DNA of 64,000 bases from Rhodothalassiaceae bacterium (lineage in GTDB: Bacteria > Pseudomonadota > Alphaproteobacteria > Sphingomonadales > Rhodothalassiaceae), in assembly GCA_026004935.1 (NCBI GenBank), contig BPKC01000001.1:744001-808000 (forward strand). The letters run 5' to 3'. Positions 8,316-16,930 of the stretch are shown here, piece by piece. The notes beneath the pieces were generated by a model, which was not told where the DNA came from, ran no database searches, and was given only the letters and a program-made list of their open reading frames with translations. Every line of letters begins with the position of its first letter. Within the stretch, counting starts at the first letter, position 1. A program made the translations under genes and the position numbers.

Positions 8316-9905
8316 ATGCATGAGCTCTATCAGAATGTCCTCCTCATGCTCTATGCGCTGTGGCGGCGGCGGTGGTACGGGCTCGCCGTCACCTATGTCG
8401 TCTGCGCCCTGGGCTGGACCTACATCGCCCTCATCCCGAACACCTACCGGTCCCAGGCGCGCATCTATGTGGACACCGAGTCCCTGCTGCGCCCGCTCAT
8501 GCGCGGGATGACGGTGGATGTCGACGTCTTCCGCCAGCTCGATCTGCTCCGTCAGACCATCGTCAACACCGAAAACCTGGAAAGGATCATCCGCCGCACG
8601 GACATGGACATCCTGCTCGGTGCCGGCGACGATCTCGCGCCGCTGATTGCGGATCTGCGCAGCAAGATCCAGATCTCCACGCCCGGCGAGAACATCTTCG
8701 TGCTGAGCTATGAGGCGTCCTTCCCGCAGCTCTCCGACGAGCAGAACGCGCGGCTCGCCCGCGACGTCGTGGCCCAGGTGCTCAACATCTTCAAGGAGGC
8801 CCATCTGGGGCTCAAGCGCGAGGACATCGAGGCCGCCAAGGCCTTCATCAACTCGAAGATCCAGGATCTCGAGCGCAAGCTGGAGGAGGCGGAGCGGCGC
8901 CGGGCGGAATTCCGGCGTCAGAACATGGGGCTCCTGTCCTCGCAGGGCAGCTATCTGGCGCGGGTGGAGAAGCTGCGCGACGAGCTCAAGGCCAAGGAGG
9001 ACGAGCTCGCGGATGCCCGGCTCAGCCGGGACGAGCTCGCGCGCCAGCTCAAGGACATCCCCGCCTATCTGCCGGCCTCCGCGTCGGGCGAGGCCAGCGG
9101 CGGCTTCAACCCGCGCCTGCAGGCGCGCATCGAGCAGCTCCAGCAGCGTCTCGACGAACTCAAGGTGCGCGGTTTCACCGACCAGCACCCGGATGTCGTC
9201 TTCGTCCAGCGCCAGCTCGACACCCTGAAGGAGCAGATGGAGGAGGAACGCCGCCGTGCCGAGGAGGCGCTGAAGGCCGACCCGGAGACGCCACCGGAGG
9301 GCAACTTCGCACCCAATCCGGTCTGGCAGGAGCTCAAGGTGAAGCTCGTCGATGCCGAGACCCAGGTCACCCGGCTCACGGCCCAGCGCGACAAGCTGAA
9401 GCGGGAGCTGGAGCAGCTCGAATCGGAGGCCGGGCGGATCCCGCTGCTCGAGGCGGAGCTCAAGCGGCTCGACCGCGACTACGACGTGTTGCGCGAAAAC
9501 TACGAGGATCTCGTCAAGCGGCGGGAGCAGGCGGCGCTGTCCCAGGATCTCGAGGCGAGCGCGAAGAACGTGGGCTTCGAGGTTATCGACCCGCCGAGTC
9601 TGCCGAGCCGGCCGTATCGCCCGGACCGGCCGCAGCTCCTGTCGCTGGTGCTCGCCGCAGGGCTTCTGTCCGGCGTCGGCATAGCCTTCGTGCTCTCGCA
9701 GCTCAGACCCGTTTTCCTGAGCAGCGAGCGGCTGGCGGAGACCTTCGGGCTTCCGGTCTTCGGTGTCGTGACCCTCGTGGTGCTGGAACGCGACCGGCGC
9801 CAGTACCGGCTCGAGGTGACGGGATTCCTCGCCTCTCTCGCGCTTCTGCTGATCGGCTATGTCAGCCTGCTCGGGCTGGCGCTCGCCAGCGGCGCGCTGC
9901 TGTAG
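8316..9905 (+). CDS. XrtA-associated polysaccharide chain-length determinant (Wzc-N type)
   Basis: Inner-membrane polysaccharide co-polymerase of 529 residues (TIGR03007-like). There is a transmembrane segment near residues 20-40 (YGLAVTYVVCALGWTYIALIP) and a Wzz domain. A long coiled-coil region runs over roughly residues 165-400 (rich in EAERRRAEFRRQ and KLKRELEQLE heptads), then a Pro-rich PPSLPSRPYRPDRP hinge and C-terminal hydrophobic segments. The kinase domain is a separate protein (next gene), as usual in XrtA loci. It probably sets exopolysaccharide length and gates export through the upstream lipoprotein channel. Confidence 0.92.
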   Translation: MHELYQNVLLMLYALWRRRWYGLAVTYVVCALGWTYIALIPNTYRSQARIYVDTESLLRPLMRGMTVDVDVFRQLDLLRQTIVNTENLERIIRRTDMDILLGAGDDLAPLIADLRSKIQISTPGENIFVLSYEASFPQLSDEQNARLARDVVAQVLNIFKEAHLGLKREDIEAAKAFINSKIQDLERKLEEAERRRAEFRRQNMGLLSSQGSYLARVEKLRDELKAKEDELADARLSRDELARQLKDIPAYLPASASGEASGGFNPRLQARIEQLQQRLDELKVRGFTDQHPDVVFVQRQLDTLKEQMEEERRRAEEALKADPETPPEGNFAPNPVWQELKVKLVDAETQVTRLTAQRDKLKRELEQLESEAGRIPLLEAELKRLDRDYDVLRENYEDLVKRREQAALSQDLEASAKNVGFEVIDPPSLPSRPYRPDRPQLLSLVLAAGLLSGVGIAFVLSQLRPVFLSSERLAETFGLPVFGVVTLVVLERDRRQYRLEVTGFLASLALLLIGYVSLLGLALASGALL

Positions 9906-9917
9906 GAGGACGCCGGC

Positions 9918-10952
9918 ATGGCTGATGACCGCAGGCCCGGCCGACCCTCGCTGCTCGAGCGCGCCGCCCGGCGCATGCGCGAACAGAAGCGGGAGACCCC
10001 CGGCGAAAGCGTGCCGCGCGAGGCCGACACGGCGGCCGCCGAGGAGGCGCGCCGTCGCCGGCAGCAGCGGTTGATCGAGCGGGCCGCCGAGCAGTTGCGC
10101 GAACACGCCCGTGCCGCATCCGCCGCGCCGCAGGCCGAGGCGGGCCCCGCGGTTGCCGCGGCGGTCGCGGCGAGCCAGGCCGCGCCGGCCGCACCCCCCC
10201 AGGTCAAGAAGCGCAGCCGCTACCAGGAGCTCGACGTGGACCGGCTGCGCCGGCTCGGCTTCATCACCCCGGATGCGGGGCCGTCCACCACGAGCGAGGA
10301 GTTCCGGATCATCAAGCGGCCGATCCTGCTCAAGGCCTTCGCCCAGGGCCAGCACCGCATCCCGAACGGCAATCTGGTGCTGGTCACCTCCTGCCGGCCC
10401 GGTGACGGCAAGACCTTCTGCGCCATCAATCTCGCGCTTTCCATCGCGCTCGAGCAGGACGTGCGGGTGCTGCTCGTCGACGCCGATTTCCCGAAGCCGG
10501 AAGCCCTGCGCACGCTCGGGATCACCGCCACGCGCGGGCTGATGGACGTGGTGCTGGATCCGGAGATCGATCTCTCCGACTGTCTGATCCGCACCAATGT
10601 GCGCAATCTCACCGTGCTGCCCGCCGGCCGCCAGCACAATCTGACGCCCGAGCTGCTGACCAGCGCGCGCATGGGCAACATCCTGAACGAGATCGCGCAG
10701 CGTTATCCCGACCGCATCGTGATCTTCGACTGCGCACCGGTGCTGGCCAGTTCGGTGGCGTCGGCGCTGGCGATGCACACCGGCCAGACCGCCTTCGTCG
10801 TCGAGGCCGAGCGCACCACCGAGCAGCAGATCCGCGAAGGCCTCAACATGCTGGCAAGCTGCAAACACGTCGGCTTCATTCTCAACAAGGTGCGCTTCCT
10901 CGGGCCGGACCGGCGGTTCGGCGCCTACTACGGCTACGCATACGGACGATAG
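9918..10952 (+). CDS. XrtA-associated tyrosine autokinase
   Basis: BY-kinase of 344 residues (TIGR03018-like), the cytoplasmic partner of the chain-length protein. The first ~100 residues are Arg/Ala-rich and probably flexible. The kinase core has Walker A SCRPGDGKT at residues 158-166, Walker A' VRVLLVDADFPKP, and Walker B RIVIFDCAPVL. It ends in the tyrosine cluster YYGYAYGR, the expected autophosphorylation tail. The gap from the preceding gene is only 12 bp. Cycles of tyrosine phosphorylation should control polysaccharide polymerisation and export. Confidence 0.92.
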   Translation: MADDRRPGRPSLLERAARRMREQKRETPGESVPREADTAAAEEARRRRQQRLIERAAEQLREHARAASAAPQAEAGPAVAAAVAASQAAPAAPPQVKKRSRYQELDVDRLRRLGFITPDAGPSTTSEEFRIIKRPILLKAFAQGQHRIPNGNLVLVTSCRPGDGKTFCAINLALSIALEQDVRVLLVDADFPKPEALRTLGITATRGLMDVVLDPEIDLSDCLIRTNVRNLTVLPAGRQHNLTPELLTSARMGNILNEIAQRYPDRIVIFDCAPVLASSVASALAMHTGQTAFVVEAERTTEQQIREGLNMLASCKHVGFILNKVRFLGPDRRFGAYYGYAYGR

Positions 10953-10975
10953 GCGGAAAGGGCGGGCGCGCAGCG

Positions 10976-12529
10976 GTGTCGGCGAAGACGAGCCATCGGC
11001 GGCCGGTCCGGGCCCGTCCGGCATGGCGCGCTCCGGCCGGGATGCTCGCCGGCGCGGCGCTGCTGGCGGCCGCCGCGGGCACGGGCGCTGCCGCCGAACT
11101 CAGGTTCACGCCGTTCGTCGGGCTGTCGGTGGCGGCAACCGACAACGTCTTTCTCGACGCGCAGGACCGCAAGGCGGATTTTTCCGGCCAGGTCGAGGGC
11201 GGCTTCTCGTTCGTCGCCAACGGCGCGCGGTTCAAGGCCAATGTGCAGTACGCCGCCGACTACCTCTATTTCGCGCGCACCGGCCGCGACGATCTCCAGC
11301 ACGACGGCTCCGGCATCATCCGCTACGAGGTGCTGCCGCGGTTCCTGAAGATCGAGGCGAGCGGCGTGGTGCGCGAGGCCTTCACGAGCCGGGCGGGCGC
11401 CTTCTCCGGCAGCCGCTTCAATCTCGCGCAGGGGCGCCAGACGGTCCAGGGCTACCAGATCGGCCCCGACGTCACCTTCCGGCTCGGCCCGCTTGCGGAG
11501 TTCCAGGGCCAGTACCGCTTCTCGCTGACCCTCAACGACAGCGGCCGCAAGAATGCCCCTCCCGGCCGACCGGTGGTGCCGTTTTCGGATTCCCGCGGCC
11601 ACCAGGTCTCGCTCGATCTGGGTGGCAGCCGGGACCGCCTGTGGCGGCTCGAATGGCGGCTGTTCGGCCGCTTCAACCGCACGGTGCGCTCGCGCCCGCC
11701 GCAGGGCATTCCGCTGGCGGAGCCGATCCTGCCCGTCTTCCAGAGCGCTCAGGGCGGGCTCGATCTCGGCTATGCGGTGACACGGGCTCTCAGGATCGAG
11801 GGCAGCATCGGGTATTTCACGACCAACACCCGCTTCGCAACGGGCCGGCTCAGGGGACTGCGCTGGGACGCGGGGCTGCGGCTCAAGGGGCCCCGGCTGG
11901 AGCTCGGGGTCCGGGGCGGCCGGCGCGCCGGGCAGACGACGGCCGAGGCGACCGCCGCCTGGCGCCTGAAGCACCTGACGTTGAGCGCCCGCTACACCGA
12001 TGTCGTCGGCTCGAGCCAGCAGCAGCTCCTGGATGACGCGCTGCGTCTGACGGCCCCGCGGCTCGATGCCGCGCAGCCCGGCCTGCCGCCGGGCTTCGTG
12101 CTGGAGCCGAATCTGCCGCTGCTCGCACCGCCCGGATTCGACTTTTCCGATCGCAACTTCCGCCAGCGCCGGGCGGGCATCGAGCTCGACTACCGCCGCC
12201 GGCGCGAGGCGCTGAAGCTGACGGGCTACTGGGAGCGGCGCCGGTTCGACGATGGCGCGGTTGCGCGCGGCTTCGGTGGCGATCTCGGCTTCCGCCACGA
12301 GCTCACGCGGCGCGGCGCCTGGATCGTCGAGGCGAGTTTCCGCCACGACCGGTTCGAGAGCGGCACGCGCAGCGACGATAACGTGATCGTCTCCACCGGG
12401 GCCAGCTGGACGCTTTCGCGCAACATCACGGCCGAACTGCGCTATACGTGGAGCCGAAGATTCAGTAATGTCGCGACCGTGACATTCGCCGAGCACGCGT
12501 TCTTCGGCGGTCTGCGCGTCGGACTCTAG
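10976..12529 (+). CDS. TIGR03016-type PEP-CTERM system outer-membrane beta-barrel protein
   Basis: Predicted secreted outer-membrane protein of 517 residues beginning at a GTG. A long signal region (AGAALLAAAAGTGAAA) precedes a barrel of alternating amphipathic strands, for example FTPFVGLSVAATDNVFLDA, FKANVQYAADYLYFAR and HLTLSARYTDVVGSSQQ. It ends NVATVTFAEHAFFGGLRVGL, with a polar-hydrophobic final strand typical of OMPs. It matches the conserved barrel family of XrtA loci, whose function is unproven and which might assist polysaccharide secretion. It is the fourth gene of the export run. Confidence 0.82.
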   Translation: MSAKTSHRRPVRARPAWRAPAGMLAGAALLAAAAGTGAAAELRFTPFVGLSVAATDNVFLDAQDRKADFSGQVEGGFSFVANGARFKANVQYAADYLYFARTGRDDLQHDGSGIIRYEVLPRFLKIEASGVVREAFTSRAGAFSGSRFNLAQGRQTVQGYQIGPDVTFRLGPLAEFQGQYRFSLTLNDSGRKNAPPGRPVVPFSDSRGHQVSLDLGGSRDRLWRLEWRLFGRFNRTVRSRPPQGIPLAEPILPVFQSAQGGLDLGYAVTRALRIEGSIGYFTTNTRFATGRLRGLRWDAGLRLKGPRLELGVRGGRRAGQTTAEATAAWRLKHLTLSARYTDVVGSSQQQLLDDALRLTAPRLDAAQPGLPPGFVLEPNLPLLAPPGFDFSDRNFRQRRAGIELDYRRRREALKLTGYWERRRFDDGAVARGFGGDLGFRHELTRRGAWIVEASFRHDRFESGTRSDDNVIVSTGASWTLSRNITAELRYTWSRRFSNVATVTFAEHAFFGGLRVGL

Positions 12530-12552
12530 GACGGAGCGGTGAAGGAGGAGGG

Positions 12553-13653
12553 GTGTTCGAGGAATTCTACAAGCTTTCGGGCCGGCCGTTTCAGCTGACC
12601 CCCGATCCGCGCTTCTACTTCGACGCGCGCACCCATCACAAGGCGATGGCCTACCTGACCTATGGCCTGAGCCAGGAGGAAGGCTTCATCATCATCACGG
12701 GGGAGATCGGGACGGGGAAGACGACGCTGCTCGGCCATCTCCTGGAGCAGCTCGACCCGGCCGAGTATCTCGTCTCCCAGGTGGTCTCGACCCAGCTCAA
12801 TGCCGACGACATGCTGCGGGCGATCGCACGCGGCTTCGGTCTTGATCTCAGGGCGAGCGACAAGGCGGGAATACTGCGCGAGCTGGAAGCCTTTCTGCGC
12901 GAAATGCGCGCCGGCGGAAAGCGCGCGCTTCTCGTGGTGGACGAGGCGCAGAACCTGCCGCTGGCCGCGCTCGAAGAGCTCCGGATGCTCTCGAACTTCC
13001 AGGATCGGGGTGCACCCCTCATCCAGTGCTTTCTCGTCGGCCAGCCGGAGTTCCGGGTCCGCCTGTTCCAGACGCCGGCGCTCGAACAGCTGCGCCAGCG
13101 GGTGATCGCCACCCATCACCTCGAGGCCATGGGTCGCGAGGAGGTGAAGGGCTACATCGAGCACCGCCTCACGCTCGTGGGCTGGCAGGGCGACCCGGCG
13201 TTCACCGACGACGCCCATGATGCGATCTACGAGTACACCCAGGGCGTGCCGCGCCGGGTCAATCTCTTGTGCTCGCGCATTCTCCTGTTCGGGGCGCTCG
13301 AGGAGCTGCACCGCATCGACGCGGATGTCGTGCGGGCCGTGATCGAGGATCTCGAGGCCGACAATGTCTACCAGGCGCGCGAGGGCGCGCGACGGCTGGA
13401 GCTCGCCGATGCGCCCGGAGCCACGCCCGAAGCCGGTGCCGTCGGCAGCCCCGCGCCGGAAGAGCTTGCGGAGCTCGAACGCCGGCTCACGGTCCTCGAG
13501 CATTACATCCGCCGGCACGAGGCGCTCATCGCGCATGTCGCGAAGGCGGCCGGGCTGCGCGAGCTGCCGAAGCTCGAGGATCCGCCGCCCGCGCCGGAAC
13601 CCGGCGACGACGTCGACGCGGAGCCGGCCCGGCCCGCCGGGACCGGGGACTGA
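12553..13653 (+). CDS. XrtA-associated ATPase (ExeA-like)
   Basis: AAA-type ATPase of 366 residues (TIGR03015-like, related to the ExeA/GspA ATPases). The N-terminal MFEEFYKLSGRPFQLTPDP motif is diagnostic. Walker A is GEIGTGKT at residues 50-57 and Walker B is LLVVDEAQNL, with a sensor-like region PRRVNLLCSRIL. The C-terminal ~100 residues are low-complexity and Pro/Glu-rich. The start is GTG at 12553 behind a strong purine-rich RBS (GAAGGAGGAG). It presumably energises or organises assembly of the polysaccharide machine at the inner membrane. Confidence 0.92.
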   Translation: MFEEFYKLSGRPFQLTPDPRFYFDARTHHKAMAYLTYGLSQEEGFIIITGEIGTGKTTLLGHLLEQLDPAEYLVSQVVSTQLNADDMLRAIARGFGLDLRASDKAGILRELEAFLREMRAGGKRALLVVDEAQNLPLAALEELRMLSNFQDRGAPLIQCFLVGQPEFRVRLFQTPALEQLRQRVIATHHLEAMGREEVKGYIEHRLTLVGWQGDPAFTDDAHDAIYEYTQGVPRRVNLLCSRILLFGALEELHRIDADVVRAVIEDLEADNVYQAREGARRLELADAPGATPEAGAVGSPAPEELAELERRLTVLEHYIRRHEALIAHVAKAAGLRELPKLEDPPPAPEPGDDVDAEPARPAGTGD

Positions 13654-13659
13654 CGCGCG

Positions 13660-14574
13660 GTGGGCGGTTCCGCCATGGCGGCGGCGGCAACCGGTGCGGA
13701 TCGCTCCGACCTTCCCTTCGCCTTCAGCGTGGACGTGGAGGAGTATTTCCAGGTCGCGGCCTTCGCCGGGACGATCGCGCGCGAGAACTGGGACCGCCGG
13801 CCGAGCCGGGTGGAGACGGGGCTCGCCGTCGTCACGGAGCTTCTCGCCGCGGCCGGCGTGCGGGCGACCTTCTTCGTGCTGGGCTGGATCGCCGAACGCC
13901 ACGGCCCCGCGATCCGGGCGCTGGCCGAGGCCGGCCATGAGATCGCGCTCCACGGCTTCGACCACCGCCCGGTCTTCCGCATGAGCGAGGCGGCCTTCCG
14001 TGAGGATCTGCGCCGGGCGCGGGCGGCGGTGGAGGATGCGGCAGGCGTCGCGGTCACCGGCTATCGCGCGCCGAGCTTTTCCATCGACGAGCGCACGCCC
14101 TTCGCCCATCGGGTGCTCGCCGAGGAGGGCTTCGGCTATTCCTCGAGCATCTTTCCCGGCCGCACCGACCTCTACGGGATGGCCGACGCACCGCGCCTGC
14201 CCTATCGGCCGCTTGCCGATGCGCCGGGATTCTGGGAGATCCCGGTGCCGACGCTGCGGATTGCGGGCCGCAACCTGCCCTGGGGCGGGGGAGGCTGGTT
14301 CCGCCTGATGCCGGATGCCCTGTACGAATGGGGAATCGGGCGCATCGCCGCGGCGGGGCGGCCGGTGTTCTTCTACTGCCACCCGTGGGAATTCGATCCG
14401 GACCAGCCCCGGGTGCCGGCGTCCTTCCGGTCGCGGTTCCGGCACTACCTCGGTCTCGGCCGCATGCGGGCGCGGATCGCGCGGCTCCTGGCCCGGCACC
14501 GCTGGGGCCGGATGGACGAGCTGCTCGCCGCCTGGCAGGCGCGTGCGTCCATCCGCGGGGAAGGCGAGGCATGA
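13660..14574 (+). CDS. XrtA-associated polysaccharide deacetylase
   Basis: NodB-fold carbohydrate esterase family 4 deacetylase, 304 residues (TIGR03006-like). The metal and catalytic motifs are FSVDVEEYFQ (Asp-Asp type motif 1), HGFDHRP (His metal ligands), TGYRAPSFS (Arg/Pro motif 3) and FYCHPWEFDPDQPR. No signal peptide is evident, so action near the inner membrane or in the cytoplasm is possible. The GTG at 13660 lies 7 nt after the ATPase stop; an ATG at 13675 is a plausible alternative. Its stop overlaps the FemAB-like gene (ATGA). Confidence 0.92.
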   Translation: MGGSAMAAAATGADRSDLPFAFSVDVEEYFQVAAFAGTIARENWDRRPSRVETGLAVVTELLAAAGVRATFFVLGWIAERHGPAIRALAEAGHEIALHGFDHRPVFRMSEAAFREDLRRARAAVEDAAGVAVTGYRAPSFSIDERTPFAHRVLAEEGFGYSSSIFPGRTDLYGMADAPRLPYRPLADAPGFWEIPVPTLRIAGRNLPWGGGGWFRLMPDALYEWGIGRIAAAGRPVFFYCHPWEFDPDQPRVPASFRSRFRHYLGLGRMRARIARLLARHRWGRMDELLAAWQARASIRGEGEA

Positions 14575-15668
14575 CGGACGCGGATACTTGTGGGAACCTG
14601 GACGCGGCGGCGGATCCGGCGATCCGGGTGCGGCCGATGGACCGCGGCGATGCCGGGCGCTGGAACGCCTTCGTCGCCGCACATCCTGCCGGCCGCTTCT
14701 TCCACCGTGCCGAATGGGCGCAGGCGTTCCGGGAGGGATTCGGCCTCGAGCCCGTCTATCTGATGGCCGAGCGCGCGGGCGGCGACGGCGGGCGGGCTGC
14801 GATCGCGGGCGTGCTGCCGCTCGTGATCGTCCGCAGCCGGCTGTTCGGATCGCGGCTCGTTTCGCTGCCCTTCCTGCCCGAGGCGGGGCCGCTCACCGCG
14901 GACGATGGGACGGCGGCCGCGCTCATCGCCGCCGCGCGCCGTCTGGCCGAGCAGGAGCGGCTCGCCTGGGTCGAATACCGTTGCGGCGAGCCGGGGGTTG
15001 AGGGGGCGGTCGCGGTCGGCGGCCGCCATGCGGACTTCACGGGCGAGATCGCGGAGGATCCCGAGGCGCGGCTCGCCGCCATTCCGCGCAAGCAGCGCGC
15101 CTGCGTGCGCAAGAGCCTGGCGGCCGGGCTGGACCACCATGTGACCCGCGCGCTCGAGCCCTTCGTTTCGCTCTACCTGCGCAATCTCCATCACCATGGC
15201 ACCCCGGCCTTCCCGCAGGCCTGGTTCAGGGCTCTGCTCGAGACCTTCGGGGAGCGGGAGCTCGACATCCTCGTCGTCACCCATGAGGGCGAGCCGGTGA
15301 GCGCGGTGATGAGCTTCTACGAGGCCGACACGGTGCTGCCCTATTACGCCGGCACGGCGCCCGCGGCGCGCCGGCTGTTCGCCCACGACTACATGTACTG
15401 GACCCTGATGGAGCATGCCCTGGCACGCGGCTGCCGGCGCTTCGACTTCGGCCGCTCGCGGGTCGGCACCGGCCCCTACCACTACAAGCGCCACTGGGGA
15501 TTTGCGCCGCGCGAGCTGGTTTATCAGTATGATCTGGTGACCGCCCGCGAGCCGCCGGACATGCGCCCCGAGAATGCGAGATACCGGCTGTTCGTGCGGC
15601 TGTGGCGGAAGCTGCCCCTTGCGCTCGCCAACCGCCTGGGGCCGCTTGTGGCCCGCGGCCTCGGCTGA
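14571..15668 (+). CDS. FemAB-like acyl/aminoacyltransferase, XrtA/PEP-CTERM-associated
   Basis: GNAT-fold FemAB-type protein of 365 residues (TIGR03019-like). Such proteins transfer an amino acid or acyl group, often from aminoacyl-tRNA or a carrier protein. Recognisable parts are the first GNAT half (RFFHRAEWAQAFREGFGLEPVYL), the FemAB block RKQRACVRKSLAAGLDH, and the second half ending FDFGRSRVGTGPYHYKRHWGFAP. The ATG overlaps the deacetylase stop. With an ACP, a ligase and a decarboxylase in the same locus, this enzyme is a good candidate for the final transfer step onto the polysaccharide, which is my inference. Confidence 0.9.
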   Translation: MTDADTCGNLDAAADPAIRVRPMDRGDAGRWNAFVAAHPAGRFFHRAEWAQAFREGFGLEPVYLMAERAGGDGGRAAIAGVLPLVIVRSRLFGSRLVSLPFLPEAGPLTADDGTAAALIAAARRLAEQERLAWVEYRCGEPGVEGAVAVGGRHADFTGEIAEDPEARLAAIPRKQRACVRKSLAAGLDHHVTRALEPFVSLYLRNLHHHGTPAFPQAWFRALLETFGERELDILVVTHEGEPVSAVMSFYEADTVLPYYAGTAPAARRLFAHDYMYWTLMEHALARGCRRFDFGRSRVGTGPYHYKRHWGFAPRELVYQYDLVTAREPPDMRPENARYRLFVRLWRKLPLALANRLGPLVARGLG

Positions 15669-15703
15669 GGGCGAAGAGGCAACCGGTCCGGACCGGGGAG
15701 ATC

Positions 15704-16930
15704 ATGCGCATCCTCTGTCTCTTCCATCGCGTTCCCTTTCCGCCGGACAAGGGCGAGAAGCTCAGGGCGCATCACCAGCTGCGCGCGCTCGCCCGGCATT
15801 TCACCCTCGAGGTCGCGGCCTTCCACGACGAGGGACCGCGCGAGGAGGCCGAGGCGTTCCTTGCCGCGCACGCCGAGCACTGGACGCTGGTGCCCCTCGG
15901 CCGGTTGCGGCCGCTCCTGCGCGGCGCGCTGGCGCTGGCGGCCGGCCGGCCCTTAAGCGCGGGGTATTTCCGGCATTCCGGGATCGCGGCGGCCGTGGAG
16001 GCCGCGATCGCGCGGGGTGCGGCGGCGGCCCACGTCTTCTCGGGGCCGATGGCCCGATACCTGCTCCCGCCCGACGGGCGGGCGCGCCTGCCCTTCCTGC
16101 TCGATCTGGTCGACGTCGATTCCGCGAAATGGGAGGCCTACGCCCGGCGCGGGCCCGGGGCACTCGGGCCGCTTTATGCCCTCGAGGCGCGGCGCCTTGC
16201 CGCCTTCGAGAGGCGCGCGGCGGCGGCGGCCGGGCGGGTGACGCTGGTGAGCGCGGCCGAGGCGGCGCTGTTGCGCGCGCGCGCGCCGGAACTGGCGGAT
16301 GAGCGGGTCGCCGTGCTCGAGAACGGGGTGGACACCGCCCATTTCGCGCCGCGCCCGCGCGAGGAAGATGCGCCGCCCGCGCTGATCTTCACCGGGCGCA
16401 TGGACTACCGCCCCAATGTCGAGGGAATCTGCTGGTTCGCGGAGCATGTCTGGCCGCAGCTCGCCGCGCGCCATGCCGGGCTGCGGCTGCTCGTCGTCGG
16501 GGCCGAGCCCGCGCCGGCCGTGCGTCGTCTGGCGCGCGATCCGCGCATCACCGTGACCGGGCGGGTCGCGGACGTGCGCCCCTTCTACGCCCGGGCGGAT
16601 GTCGCCATCGCGCCGCTTCTCATCGCCCGCGGCATCCAGAACAAGCTGCTCGAGGCGATGGCGATGGCCCGGCCCGTGGTCGCCTCGCCCGCGGCCTTCA
16701 CCGGTCTCGACGAGCGGGCGGCCGCCATCGTCAAGGTCGCGGATGCGCCCGGGGAATGGGTGGCGGCGATCGAGGCGCTGCTCGCGGATCCGGCGGCGCG
16801 CGCGCGGCTGGGCGAGGAGGGACGGCGATTCGTGACCGCCCGCTACGGCTGGGCGGCGCGCGGCGAGGAGCTGGTCGCCATGATCCGGGATCTGGCCGCC
16901 GGCGGCAACGGCGTGGGGACGGCGCCGTGA
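15704..16930 (+). CDS. XrtA-associated family 1/4-type glycosyltransferase
   Basis: GT-B glycosyltransferase of 408 residues (TIGR03087-like). The N-terminus MRILCLFHRVPFPPDKGEKLR is characteristic, and the C-terminal donor domain has VENGVDT-like (VLENGVDTAHFAP), FTGRMDYRPNVEG, and IAPLLIARGIQNKLLEAMAMARPVV, the E-x7-E type region. It adds a sugar to the lipid-linked exopolysaccharide repeat in the cytoplasm. The gene ends with a GTGA overlap into the exosortase, so the two are coupled. Confidence 0.92.
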   Translation: MRILCLFHRVPFPPDKGEKLRAHHQLRALARHFTLEVAAFHDEGPREEAEAFLAAHAEHWTLVPLGRLRPLLRGALALAAGRPLSAGYFRHSGIAAAVEAAIARGAAAAHVFSGPMARYLLPPDGRARLPFLLDLVDVDSAKWEAYARRGPGALGPLYALEARRLAAFERRAAAAAGRVTLVSAAEAALLRARAPELADERVAVLENGVDTAHFAPRPREEDAPPALIFTGRMDYRPNVEGICWFAEHVWPQLAARHAGLRLLVVGAEPAPAVRRLARDPRITVTGRVADVRPFYARADVAIAPLLIARGIQNKLLEAMAMARPVVASPAAFTGLDERAAAIVKVADAPGEWVAAIEALLADPAARARLGEEGRRFVTARYGWAARGEELVAMIRDLAAGGNGVGTAP